Shown one piece after another: positions 1 through 12,415 of a stretch of 64,000 bases of DNA. Both the position numbers and the translations under genes were made by a program. Positions within the stretch are counted from its first letter, which is position 1, and every line of letters starts with the position of its first letter. The DNA is taken from assembly GCF_031877795.1 (NCBI RefSeq), contig NC_133938.1:12184920-12248919 (forward strand), read 5' to 3'. The notes below the pieces were generated by a model. That model did not search any database. It was not told where the DNA came from and worked only from the letters and a program-made list of their open reading frames with translations. This DNA is from Strix aluco (taxonomy: Eukaryota > Chordata > Aves > Strigiformes > Strigidae).

Positions 1-3000
1 TGGGGCCACAGCAGGCACAGGGGCTTAGGGCATGCTGGAGCTTGGGGGACACCGGCGGAGCTCTGGCCATGCCTGGTCACCTCCTGCAGACCACCCCTGC
101 CCTGGATGAGGGATCACCTCCCCCAGTTCCCCTGGGTGAGAGTTTGGTGGATGCACCTTCCCATTAGCCCAATCTGATGCACTTCAAAGCCGAGAGCAGA
201 GCCAAGCTCCAAGCCCTGGAGCAGGAGCCTCCTGCCCTGAGGACATTAGTGGCAGGCAGGGGGACATGTGGGCAGCCCGGGCTGGCAGTGGTGATGGTGG
301 GAGATTCCTCCGGGAATCTGCACTTCCCATAAAGGGGCTGGTTCCGGGAAGGTATTGAGGCAGCAATGTCCTGCATCTGAGGCATCAATGGGACGATTAC
401 GGGGCCACTCAAGCTGCCTGGGAACCTTTTTGTCTCCAGCCAAGTCTGCTTCCACCCGTCGGTGATTTTGGGATTCTTCTCCCCTCCAAGTCCACAATTG
501 CAGGGTCATTTGCATCTAAAATGGGAGCTGGGCCCTTTAGCAGCTTGTCTACTCCTGATAGCGGGGTTTGGGGGGGGGGCTGGGTGCCTGCTCGGGCACT
601 AAACCCACTGATGCAATCAGCGGGGCCCGAGGCTTCTGCATATCAAAGGTCCCGGGCTCTCTTATAGCAGCCTCCCGGCCACAAAACCTCCCCTCCACCA
701 CCTTTCATCACTGCCAGGGTGGCTGTCACACTGCTCCTGGGAGCCCCTGGATGTGGGGAAGCCCAAGGAGAAGGGATGGAGAAGGGCCACCAGCCCTCCC
801 CAGGTGCTGGGATGGGGCCATCACTGCACCCTTGCCTGTAGCCCTCTCCAGCACTCCGCTGCTGAGGTTTCCCTCCCCACAGGGCTGCATGGAGGAGATT
901 CTGTTCCCATGCAGGTTGTGGAGGAACGTGGCTGTGGACAGGCTGGGGAGGGGGGCCACAGCCCCCGCCGCCCGCCCAGGGGTGCCATGGGGCCAGCGCA
1001 GGGCAGGAGCACCCACAAACACTGTGACTCACGTGTGGAGTTACTAACAACATCCGAAAGGAAACTGGCTGGGGCAGCCCTGGCCCACATTCCCTGCACC
1101 AGGGAGTGGCACTGTCCTCATCCCGCTGCGTCCTTAGGGAAAGGACCGGCAGCCCCGGTGCCACGTACCGGCAGGGAGAGCGCAGCTCAGCATGCGCCTA
1201 ACGGGGTGCCAGGCACTGGAGGCTGGGCTGGGTGGGACGGCCAGCACCCCAGCGTGGCCTGTCTGTGGCTGCTGCATCCCCCAAGGCATACTTCCCTCCT
1301 TGCCTATCCTCTCTGCAGCCCCCAGGGGCCCCTCAGAGCACCTTTCCTGGGTATAGAGAGGACATTGCCCCACTGCCCATGGTGACATCACCCTGCACCT
1401 GCAGGTGGGACAGACCTGAGCCATGTCCACATCTGGAGGGATGCGCTGGGTGCTGCCACACCACAGGCTGGTGGCCCTATGTCTCCTGCTCAGGAGGACC
1501 CTAGAGCCCCCTCAGGTCACTGCATAAGCCTTGACATAGGCAGGTGCTGGAGACCAAGCCCTGTCTGGATGGGGTCCTGGCTACAGCTCTCCTAGTGTCC
1601 ACCTACAGGAGTGTCCCAGGTCCGCCGGAGGGACGGCGCAGTGCTCCTGGAGGGACACAAGGACGCCTACGCAGTGGTGCTGGCTGCGCTGGCTTGGCGC
1701 CGTCTGGGGCGCTGGCCCACAACTCCTGGCCGGCAGTTGCCCCTCCTGGCAAACACAGCTGCTTCCCCATCCTTCTCAGTACCCTGCTGGTGGCGCCAGT
1801 GCCAGGGACTGTTGCCATATGGTGCTGATGTGTACACAGTGTCTGGGTATGCACAGTGTGGCAGGAACGCTTGCACGGGGGGCTGCCCAGCCTCAGGGGG
1901 ACCCAAAACACCCCAACTGTCTGCATCCTTTTGCAAGGAGCAAGGTGGGGGTCATCAGGTGCCTGCACAAGGGATGGGGCCCCACTGCTGCCTGCCCCAT
2001 GCCTGATCTGGCCTGCTGAAGATGGGGATGGGCTCCTGGCATGGCCAGGAGCTTCTCGTGTGCTAGGGAAGGAGCCCTTGGGGCAGGGGAGTGGGTTTTG
2101 CCATGCCTGTCGACAGCTTAGTGCTGCCTGATGCAACCAGCAAGCGCAGAGGGACACCGGGTGGCTGCAGCAGTCCCACCCCGGGCAGGGAAAGCTGGTG
2201 GTGACTCACTGCCCTCACCGGCCCTGCCTGCTGGGCAACTCCTCCTGCACTCTGTCCCATGGCTCCTGCTGGCCCCTGCGCCCTCCGTACAGCGGTGGTC
2301 ATGGGCACAGATCCTGCAGGGTGCTGGGAGGATGCTGGCAGGGATGACTGCCACCATGGGGGATGTCCCCTAGGCCTTGGGATGGAGTGACCTCATGCCC
2401 CATGGCAAAGGCTGCATCATTGTCACCCTATTGCCATGCCCTGGCTTGGTGGTGCCAGACCCAGGACAGGGTCAGGAGAAAGTCATCCTCCATGCCTTTT
2501 TTCCCCCCTTCCCCCCCATCTCTAGGGGCAATACACACCCAACCCTTCCCATAGGATCCCTCCATCCCCCTGCTCCTGGCCAGTGCACGGGCAGGGAGAG
2601 GGGGAGCCCTTTAGGGACTGTCCCCAACCCCAGAGCAGCACCTGGGGCTGAGCCAAGCCCTGCACAGCCAACACCTTGCCCAGCTGCCCCGGGGCTCACA
2701 GGAGTGTGTGCATCCTGGAGGAAAGATGCAGGCAGTGTGTGCACACGTCCAGGGAGGACAGAAAGTCACGTCGAGATGCATCCAGGTGGTCAGCCTCCAT
2801 TTTGGGAAGGGGACTTTGGGTCAGGGGGGGCAGGTAGGGGATGGGGCAGCAGATGGGATGTGGGAAGGGGAACAGCTTTGGAAAACTCCCCAGGAGGTTT
2901 TGCAGTGGTTAGCTCCCCTGGGCAGCTGCTGCTGCAGCAAGCAGGTGCCTGTCTCAGTGCAACAGTCTCTTGCAGCATTGTGATGTGCTCTGGTCTTGCC

Positions 3001-3580
3001 TTGTCTGGGGTAGTAGCAAGCCCCAGAGCAGCCCCTGAGTGTGCATGAGACCCAGACCCCAGCGTTGATTGCAGCAGGGAGGACATGGGATGGGGAGACT
3101 TATGCCCAGGGTCTGGCCAAGCCCTGCCTGCCCCAGCCATCCTGCACAAGTCCTGCAGGTACCCAAGCTCCCAAGGACCTGCACCAGCTCCCAGCCGGCA
3201 CCCCCAGGCTGCAGGAGCGCAGCCATGGATGCACTGATGCTTTGCTGCTCCCTGTGCTCCCAGCGCTAAAGATGGGTCACATGAACCATCACATGGAGCC
3301 AAGGACCCCAAAACCAGCTCTCTGGAGGGGTGCGGGGTGACAGCATGGGTGGTGGTAGGGAGCTGCAGGAGAAGTTGGGGTTAGTGGGGGCTCGTTTCTG
3401 TAGGCAGGGCTGGGCAGTCAGACCCCAGCTCTGCTGGGTGATGGTGCTAGGATGCTAGGGGGTTACCTGGTGGTTTACATTTTGGGGGTCTCCCTGCAGC
3501 TCCACTCTGTCCTGGGGGCTGGGTAAAGTGAGGGGCAGAGCAGAGGGATCAAAGGGGCGGGGGAGAGGAGCAGCTCGTGA
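1..3580. other. intergenic GC-rich DNA, no gene seen
   Basis: Open frames here are short, overlap on both strands and have the Gly/Pro/Ala/Cys-rich composition expected of GC-rich noncoding DNA. I recognise no conserved protein segment, splice-bounded exon series, RNA gene or mobile element. It is the far upstream flank of SLC6A9. Confidence 0.5.
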
Positions 3581-3584
3581 GTTG

Positions 3585-3760
3585 TGGGTCATTATCTGTT
3601 ATTAACATCTGTAATCTCCCGAGAGCAAACTGCGATTTACAGCCTGTTATTAGGCTGTTACTCAACCTGTTGTGCAACAACTCAATTTAAAAAAACTGAA
3701 TGTGATTAATAGCCTGCTAATAAGGGGGAAATCTCTCCTATTTAATTCAAACAGCCTCTG
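3585..3760. promoter_or_regulatory. AT-rich, TAAT-rich island, candidate enhancer
   Basis: An abrupt AT-rich block in otherwise GC-rich DNA. It carries several homeodomain-type cores (ATTAAC, GATTAAT, CTAATAAG) and a C/EBP-like TTGTGCAAC. Low repetitiveness and sharp composition edges are what conserved noncoding elements in compact avian DNA often look like. Conservation itself cannot be seen from one sequence. Confidence 0.35.
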
Positions 3761-6700
3761 CTTGGGCACTCCAGGAAGGTATGGGCTCTCAGCCCAGGTT
3801 CCCAGGATGTCTGCTGGGCTCATGATTGGATCCCCCTGGGACCTTCCATATCACCGGACACCAGTGCTGGATGGGGGTCCTGGGTGCTGCTCCCCCCCAC
3901 AGGTTTGGGCTCCAGGGTCCCGAAGGCATCGGGGTGCAATCGCCGCAGCCTCCCAGTGCTGGCTCCATGCAAAGGAGGGTCCCAGCTGGTCCCTGGCTGT
4001 CCCCTGTGGTCACCCTCTGGAAGATGTGGAAACTCTGAGTCAGCTGCGGTTCTTATCTGAGCATCTCACCTTTTATTTGGTCATGACGCGCACCTGACTC
4101 ACTTTGACCCCGCAGCTTCCTGCCCTCCCGCTTTTCACTGCCAGTGGTCCTGAAGGTGCCCTCTGCCCCCAGACGTTCCTACCCTGGCTACAGCTTCACC
4201 TCTTGGCTCTCACCCCCTTTTCCAGGCATCCAAACAATGTTGCCTGTAAACACCTCTTGGCCTCAAGACCACCACACTGGGAGTGCTCCCTGGTTCCTGA
4301 ACTCCTCTACCCCTGGGTCTTTGTCCTTCCAAGTTGTCCCTTGGTAGGATGGGGATAAGCAGGCAAGTGTCATGTGACTGATCCCTCCAAACCAAATCTC
4401 TGGATGCTATTTTCATCTCACCTGGACCCCAAGGACCTGTCCCTGGTCCAGGGGGAGGTTGTCAGCAAAGTCACAAGTGGAAGAGAAGATGCCAACAACC
4501 TCCTTTCACTTTACAGCTTGGATTTGGCCCCTGCCACTAATTCTGTCGATGGCCTCACTCTGTTGGCTTTGACCTGGTGACTGAGCACCATGGTTAAATG
4601 GATTGCAGCCGGCCCCGTTCCTGCCCCTGCTGCCAGCCGGAGTCCTGCCCACGCTGCTGGGATGCTCCAGGAAAGCCGCCATTTGGGACCCACCTCTCTG
4701 CAGCCTTTCCCTCTCCCTGCGGCATTAAATCCCTGGTCTGCTTCCCCTTGGGCACATGTTGGCCCTGCCCAGAGGGACTCACAAGCTCTGCCCTGGGTGG
4801 AGAGTACGGGTGCCTAGGAGCTGCTGCTGTCTGCTTCTGCAGGGTCTTCTCTTTCCCTGACTGAAGGCAGCATTGCCTGCAAATGCCAGTGCTCCAGGTG
4901 TTGCCAGCAATAGCTGGTCCCCAAGGCCATCCTCTGTCTGTTCTGGGGTGGTTGGAGGCACCTGGGAGTGGAGAAGCAGCTCATGTCACCTCCAAATGAC
5001 ACCTTGGGAGGTCTGGGGGGTCCCTGGGCAGCTTGTTCCAGCAGCATGAGGTCTGTTTAGGAGCAAACACACCTGGGGATGGCTGGGTCTGGGCTGGGGG
5101 CCCTGAAGGGTAGTGGGGGCACGGACAGCATCCATGGGCACTGGGGCGGTGGCATGTCACCCTGGGAGGCACAAGCCTGGAGATGGGGTCCTCACTTCCC
5201 ATGTGCCACTACCCTGCAAGCTCAGGCAGCTTTTCTTCACCCTGCCCAGTTGCTAGTGATCACCAGTGGAGCTGCCACCCACCACCATCACCCAGTGCAG
5301 GGCTGCAACGGGCAGGAGCTAGACCCGTGGCCCCTGGGATCCCAAAAGCATCCCGGATGGCTGCTGCTGCCAGCCAGGCGGGCAGCCACACCATGCCAGC
5401 CTGCCGCATGGTTGCTCAATGCTGCAGAGGAGGGCAAGCTGAACCCGTCCTGGCGACCCACGCAGTTAATTAGAGCCTTCGCGGCGCCTCGTCAGCAGGG
5501 CGCCCTCGCTGCCCTGGCCAAGCGTCACTGAGCGCGGTGCAGTGCACGCGGCGCTGGAGCCTGGCCGCGCTGGCAGGCCTGGCCCTGCCTGCACCTCACG
5601 TGGCACTGTGGCCAGGCTGCATTTTCCACATTCCTCCCAGCTCTGAGTCACCGGCACCTCTGCTGCCAAAACCTTTACCCGCGCCGGCAGCCTGCGCTGG
5701 CTCCAGTGGCTGTGCACAGCCCTGTGCAAGGCGATGGGCACCTGTCCCTGTGCGGATGCTCCTGGGTGTTCTCCTCTGCCCCAAGGCTGGGTTTCCCACC
5801 CTGGACCCCAGCAGTGTGGGGCTAATGTTCCTGCCCTGCCTTAAGGAAGCTTCAGTGTTGGGAGTCCTGCATGCCACAGGGAGTTAGGGAGCACCCACAC
5901 TTATACCCTGTGCCCCAAGCAGCCCAGGGAAGGGGTTTGCATCCTCTGCCACCACTGCCCGGCTCCGGGCACTGCATGCAGCCTTGCTAACCTTCTGACA
6001 CCTCCTGCCCTGGCTCACCATGGTGCTTGACTCTTTCGAAGAGTGCAGCAGTGCTGCCAGCAACCTCATCCTGCCGGCACCCAGCCCGCCCTGGCCCCGG
6101 CCCCTGCTTGAGGCCACCTGTGCTTCCCGAAGTCCCCATCCAGGCACACAGGGAGTGTCACCCCCCGGCACCAGCACTGGCCTGGCATTTGCAGAAGCAG
6201 CCATAACTGAGGCCTCAGGCACACAGGAAATGTTTGGCTGGCAGCACTGGGTGCCAGGGAGGATATGGGGATGGGGTGCAGAGGGAGGGGTGTATGGGAC
6301 TCCCTCCTACATTCCCCCCAGCAGCCCCTCAGGACAGCTCACTGTCAGCAAGGAGTGTATGTGCCTCTCCCACTGCCTGCCCGTTCATCCTGGCCCGACA
6401 ATCCCCAAATCTACTGTGGGGCCTGGCAAAGCTGTGCCAGGGGTTGCCAAGAACTGGCCCAGCGCTGGGGCGAGGTGTGACCACCATGGCAGTGACTCCC
6501 ACCCTGCCTGCCCTCCCGCAGGGCTGTGGCCTCGCAGCGGTGCCAGCATGCGCGGTGGCTTTGCTAATCTGTGGCTGAGCCCAGGGCAGTGTGGCCATGT
6601 GGGTGGAGGCTACGTGGGTGGAGGATGAGTCCAGGCAGCCGGCACGCCACAGCACCTTGCCAGCCCCACACTGTGACAACCCCTGGGGGAAGCAGCTGGA

Positions 6701-6870
6701 TGGGGGATCAGTGCGCACGTGGGACGTACAGGAGCGTGGGGGCATGTGGTGGGTGTGCACCGGGGCATGCCACATGTCCGTGTCCTCATGTGGTGTGCAG
6801 GTACATGCAAGTCCAAACTGAGATGTGGGTCAGGGGATGGAGTGGGGTGAAGGGGGTTGGGTGAGTGGGC
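3761..6870. other. intergenic DNA, no gene seen
   Basis: No supported exon. A short CpG-containing patch near 5,440-5,600 includes a homeodomain-type TTAATTAG next to CpG-rich sequence and could be a minor regulatory site. The rest is unremarkable GC-rich DNA. Confidence 0.45.
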
Positions 6871-6879
6871 ACATGAGAA

Positions 6880-7310
6880 GTTGCATGTGTGAGTGGTGTG
6901 CATGTGGATGTGGGGGGGATACATGGTGTGGGGTCAAGGTGAGGTATGCATGGATGTAGTGGGTGTACATGGTGTGTATGTGACATATGCATGTGTGTAG
7001 GACATGCATATACATGTGCAGGGCGTGCGTGCGTGTGAGGGGTGCACATGCATTCAGATGGGGGCATTTGCAGGGTGCGTATGTGTGTGGGGGACATGGA
7101 TGTATGCACAGCGTGTTCGGGGGGTGCGTGTGTGGGGAGACATGTGCATGCCTGTGGGACGTATGTGCAGGCATTTGCACAGCGCCTGGGGGGGACAGTG
7201 TGGAGGGGGGTGCAGGGGGTGTGACACCGGTGGTGTGTGTGTGTATGCAGGGGTGTGCACTGCAAGGTGTGCAGGGTGTCAGGACGTGTGTCCATCCACC
7301 TGAGCCACAT
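6880..7310 (+). repeat. degenerate GT/ATGTG-rich low-complexity tract
   Basis: About 430 bp of diverged GTGTG, CATGTG and GGGTG words on the plus strand, with no constant unit length. The reading frames across it (Cys/Val/Gly one way, His/Thr/Pro the other) are products of the repeat, not proteins. Confidence 0.7.
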
Positions 7311-8684
7311 GGATACACGTGCAAGTGTCCCCAGTAGCAGTTCCCGGCGCGCAGCGGTGTACCGGTGAGCACCGCTGGCTCACTTGGCAGCAGGTTGGGG
7401 AGCTCTCGTGTGAGCAGGTGGCTGGGGACCAGCCCTGAGCCCTTCCTGGTGCCTCTCCCCGGAGCGGCGGCTCCAAGCCGTGACACAGGGGCCGGGCTGT
7501 CTCTTTCCGGCTGTTTCCCAGCCTGTCAGGCCAGTCGTGTTGGGTCTTGCCGCGATTTCCCGGATGGCTGCTTGGCACCTGCCTCTTCCCCATCCGGATG
7601 GGCAAGTTCCTGGAGCACCAAGCCAAGGCGACGCATCACCCTGGCCCCTGCCCTGCCTCCCCAGCTCCATGCCTTGGCTCCAGCATCCCGTCCCGGTGCT
7701 GGCCGGTTCCTTGCCATGCTGCGGCCGCCCTGCCTGGGTGATGCTGGGCAGAGCGGTGAGGGAACGGGGCTGTGAGCGCTGACAGCGAGTGGGCACTGAG
7801 TCACGCCAGGGCTGGGAGGCACGAGGAGAAACCTGCTACCTCTCTGCCGGGCGGTTGGGGTGGCCAGACTGGCTGGGCAAGTCAGGCCCAGGCGGGCAGC
7901 ACAGACTGTTCGTTTGCTGCCGAGCTGGAGGACATGCCAGGAGGATCAGTGCCGGAGAGGTGTCCACCAGGGACAGGCAGGAGGGCAGGGGCTGCCCGGG
8001 ATTGGGAGTTGGGCAGGCAGAGGCGGTCTGGGATGACTCCTGTGAGCTGGGCTGTTCTGCTGTGCAGGAGGATACTGGCCACACGGGGATGCTTGGCCTT
8101 GGGGTGAGGCCGGATCTTCAGCCAAACTCATGATGCCCATGGAAAATCCCTTCCCCACCCAGAGCCACCCACAGCTCTGCGACAGGGATGAGGACGCGGT
8201 TGTGAGCAGAGGGTGTAGCTGTGGCCGCAGGCGGGTATGTGGGAGCCGCTTGATGTGCTGAGCTCTGCCATGTCTTGCTGTCCCTGCAGCCTGCCCAGGG
8301 CAACCCAAGCCGTACCACCACTCCTGTCCCAGCAGCAGGACAGCTCACGCACCCACTTGCCCACCCCTCCTTCTGAACATGGGGAAACCGAGGCAGGGAA
8401 TATGGCAGTAAGGCCCCAGAGAAGCTGCCGTCACTGAGCCAGCAGCCCTGCCCAGCCCTGTGCAGCCCCAGAGCATCCTTCAGGGAGAGCTGGAGTGTGG
8501 GTCTCAGGTACCATGGCGATGCCAGACCTGTTTCAGTGTCCCCCAGAAGCCAGGGGACTGTCTTGGGGACATGCCCCTCCAGACCATGCTAGACTGTGCC
8601 TGGTTGCCCTCCTGGCCATGCTGGGCAGGACATGGGCTCTTGTCTGGGGCAGCAGAGTCACAGACCCCCAGGAACCCCGACCAG

Positions 8685-8755
8685 GTCTGTTTATTCCCAC
8701 AACTGGTGATTAGCATTGCTGCCGGGGTCTGTAATTACCTGCAGCTCTCCCTGCC
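8685..8755. promoter_or_regulatory. short AT-rich island, candidate regulatory element
   Basis: A roughly 70-bp island with TGATTAG and TAATTA homeodomain-type words and a FOX-like TGTTTATT, flanked by GC-rich DNA. Function is inferred from composition and motif clustering only. Confidence 0.25.
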
Positions 8756-10009
8756 TGGAGCAGGGGCTGCCTGGGGAGTACAGTCCCGGTGGGGCAATCC
8801 CCTGGCAGGGAGCCAGAGGGACACCTGGGCTAGAAGCCCCCCATGGTACCTTGCCAGACCTGGGGGCTGCATCCTCACTGGAGGGACAGAAAGGTTCCCT
8901 TCACCCCAAGCCTTTCCAGGAACCCCTCAGGTGTGGTGTCCCGGCAGCCGCTACACAGGGTGCTGGATGCCAGGGCAGGAGGCAAGTGAAGGGGGAACTG
9001 CTGGGGCAGCCCATGGGGTGGAGGACTGGGGCTAGCCAGCCCCACTGCTGCATCAGGGTCTCCTCCCTGAGAAAGAGAGGCCAGATCCTGGCTGACAGAG
9101 GAGGGATAGAGCCCCGGCGGTGCCCAGAGACTGGACACTTGACCTCGGCTCTCCATCCTTAACGATGTCCCTCCCATCCCTGCCATGACATCTGGCTAAT
9201 GAGCCCTGTAGTTCCTGCTGGGAAGGTGCTGGGAACCTCGTCCTGCTGCGGATGTAACCCTTCCCTACCTGGGCTCCCGCAGCCTGCCCTGCACCCTCTC
9301 CTTGCTGCCACCCACAGGGTAAGGAAACACCAGCCATAGGGACCCAGACTCTGGGGCCCCTGATGAGTCCAGATGCTCCAGCAGAGCCAGGATGGGCCCA
9401 GCTTGTGTGGTCCCATCCAGCCCCACAAGTGCCCTGGGGAGCGGGTTGGGCGACAGCCAATCTGGGGAGACCCAAAGGTCTCTGTGGCCGCTGCAGGGCA
9501 GTGGGGTGGGGGTGCAGGAATGGGGCTATGGCAGGGGCCAGGCTGCACCCAGAGTGGGAATCTGGGGAGCGGCTCTGCCCACCACAGTCAGTGGTGATTG
9601 TGTGGCAGGGCCAAGACCTGCTGTGGTGTAAAGCAGCAAGTGCGTTGCCCCTGATGGGAGAGCAGCAATTTGCATCACTGGAGGAACCTACTCCTGGGCA
9701 TGAGAAGGTGGCAGAGCCTGGCACACCTGCACACACATGTGCACGGGGCTGTACATGCTTGGCACACACAGGGATGTGCAGAGCATGGACTGATCCCCTG
9801 CAGCAGCATGTGGGCAGCATCTGTGACCCCTGCCCTGGCTCCAGCACTGGCAGATCACAGCGGTGTCTTAGGGCAAGGATGCTGGACACAAGGGCCCCAA
9901 CAAGCCCACCGTGTCCCTGTTGTCCTCCACATTGTCCCATCAGAACCCTCACCCCATGAACAATGCTTGCCTGGGGCTGGGACAGGTAGAGCAGGATCCC
10001 TGCCCCAGC

Positions 10010-10105
10010 CTGTCATTTCGGCTCTAATTGGATCCCCTGCTGTTCCTCTTCATCAGGACTGAATGAGGGGCTGGCTAACGAGGATAGTGTGATTAGCGGG
10101 GCAGG
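10010..10105. promoter_or_regulatory. short AT-rich island, candidate regulatory element
   Basis: Contains CTAATTGG and TGATTAG words plus a CTAACGAGG/GAATGAGG cluster, standing out from the GC-rich surroundings. No coding signal. Confidence 0.25.
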
Positions 10106-11694
10106 GGTCTGGTTCTGGGCACAGGGAGGCTTCCCTGGGCCAGGTAATGACAGGCTTTTGTCCCCTCTGCTTCTGCCTCTGACAGAGGCAGGTGGATGAG
10201 GATGCCCCAGGCAAAGAATGGGTACCAAAGGGCTGAACTCAGCAAGTCCCGGCCATTCCCACCCCCCTGCAGTGTCATGCTAAGGGGATGCCTTGTCTGC
10301 TGGAGCCTGGCCAGGAGTCCTGGCTCCAGCTCATCTGCCCAGCCCCAGCGTGTCAACTGGGGGGACATTCCAGTACTGTCACCCCCAGGCCTAAGGATCC
10401 TGGGAGACACCACATTTCTGGTGGCCACGATGTACCCAGGACAGATGCCTGGACAGCGGGCTCCAGCCTGCATCAGCCCTGGGCCAGAGCAGCACAGGGT
10501 GCAGAGACGTACAGGGCGAGTTCCACCTCATGCTGCTCACCCCTGTGGGGCCCAGCATGGTGGCACACATCAGCCAGCACCATTTGGGGGACATATTCAA
10601 GCCCATGGCTGCTGGGACCCAGGGACAGGGTTCACCCCCACTGTGGGTGCTGAGGGTCCACTCAGGCCTTTGGGGATGGAGGTGTGGATCCCCTCTTTAG
10701 CCAAGATCGGACACACTTCAGCCCAGCCAGGGTCCTGCACCCTGTGAGGCTGCAAGGACACGGGGAGCCCAGGCTGGACATGGTGTGCACAGGCAAGACC
10801 CTGCAGTGGGACCCTGGTGCACCCAGCACACCAGGCGGGTGCACCCGCTGTGCCTGCAGCCTGGCAAGCAGGCGGGTGGAGAGGCAGACAGATCATGTGT
10901 GACAGGCTGGGGATAATTCACTGCTCCTGAGGAGAGAAATCCTCCACCTGGAAAGGAATCTGCCCCCCTCCGCCCTCAGCCCAGGAGGCTGTGGGGCCCG
11001 GAGGGGCAGGGAGGGGTGTGCAGGTGGGCTGCTGTGATGTGAGCCTGTGCAGGCAAGGCAGGCAGAACCCCTCACCAGGGGAGGGCACCCGCAGTGCTGC
11101 TGTACCTGACGGGCACCCCTCTGCCCCATGGACACGAGTCCAGATGCATGAGTGGGATGCTGGGGAGGAAGCTGGGATTGGTGCCACCTGTTCACCCACC
11201 CTGCAGCTGCACAAGGACACGGCCAGCACAGTCCCTATGCCAGGGGCATGTGCTGGGGTGAGCTGGGGGCCACTTCCTGGTCCTGACGGCCACCGGCCAC
11301 CAACAGCCCGGCAGGTTCTGTCCCTGCATATGAGTGGGAGGGTGATCCTGGTGGGGCGCAGAGAGATGTCCCAGCAAGATGCGGTACATGCACAGCTGTG
11401 GGAAAAAGCTGTGCCGGGCAGTGTCGAGAGGGCTGGGAGCCAGAGCGGCTGGAGGGCTCATGGGGAGGGTATAGCCTGCGTGCCCCAGCCCATCACTGCT
11501 GCGTTAGGGAAGCCGGCTGCGTGGCAGGCCCTGGCATGAAGCGGCGTCTTTGCTGAACACCTCTCTTGTCTTAGCATCTCCCAGGGGATGCAGCGTGTTC
11601 CCCTGCGGGTGTCCTGGCTATGGGACTGCCAAGTGTGTGCACTGACACGTGTGTGTGCATACATGTATGTATAAGCATGAGCCTATCAACTGTG

Positions 11695-11770
11695 CACATG
11701 ACACATCTTCAGCTGGGGGTAATGAGGTAGTGAGCTAATCAGCAAATGACCCTCCCCCACTGGCTTTCTG
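11695..11770. promoter_or_regulatory. short AT-rich island, candidate regulatory element
   Basis: Contains GGTAATGAGG, GCTAATCAGC and an adjacent CAAATGA word. Same style as the neighbouring islands; weak evidence on its own. Confidence 0.2.
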
Positions 11771-12254
11771 GGGACAGCAAAGGAGAAAAGTGAGGATCGG
11801 GGGTGTGGGTCACCCCCCCAGCATCCCTCCCAGCTACCCCTGAGCCACAGGCAGCCTCACAGCAGGGTCTGGGGGTAGATGTCTCCTGGGGAGGGCTTTC
11901 CCCACCTTCAGCCAGGTACCCCCATCCCTGTCATCCCTGTCCCCAGCTCCCTGCCTTTCTGGGAAACAGACTGTGATGATGAGGACAACGTGCCAGCAGG
12001 GATGCTGGAGCAGGCTGCTGGGCTAGTGGTCAGGCACTGAGCCCGGCCCTGTGTGGCTCTGTGGCCTTAGCTCCCCAGGGTGGATGGACACACCGGGGGA
12101 CACAGGGACATCTTGCTGAGCCAAGGGTGCACATAGCCGTGCCCAGCACCCTGCCTGCAGCGGGCAGGACTGCGGTGGTGTGTGCGGTCCTCTCCCCGGC
12201 ATGGCTGCCCTCCCCTGCCGGTCCCTGTGTCGCGCCGCTGTCCTGCCCCGCACA

Positions 12255-12415
12255 AACATTCCCTCACTCCCGGCCACGGTAAATATTGTTGCAGGGCAAA
12301 CAGTGAATCAGCCCCCTTTGTTCGAGTGCTGCTGGCAGCCCCGGCTTGTTCGACTGCTGTTTAATGACCCTCCAGTTGTGTACCCTGGAGGTACTCATTA
12401 ACCCCGGGCTGCAGA
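12255..12415. promoter_or_regulatory. AT-richer island, candidate enhancer
   Basis: A 160-bp block including GTAAATATTGTT (FOX-like), AACAGTGAATCA, CCTTTGTTC (SOX/TCF-like) and two TTAA-containing words, TGTTTAATGA and CATTAACC. It is non-repetitive and bounded by GC-rich DNA, which is why I list it as a candidate element. Confidence 0.3.

Noticed and set aside
6786-7486. Thr/His/Pro-rich minus-strand frames resembling a repeat protein
   Set aside because: They are translations of the GT/ATGTG low-complexity tract.
9053-9952. 299-codon minus-strand open frame
   Set aside because: Low-complexity composition, no recognisable domain, no splice or promoter context, and open frames overlap it on the other strand.
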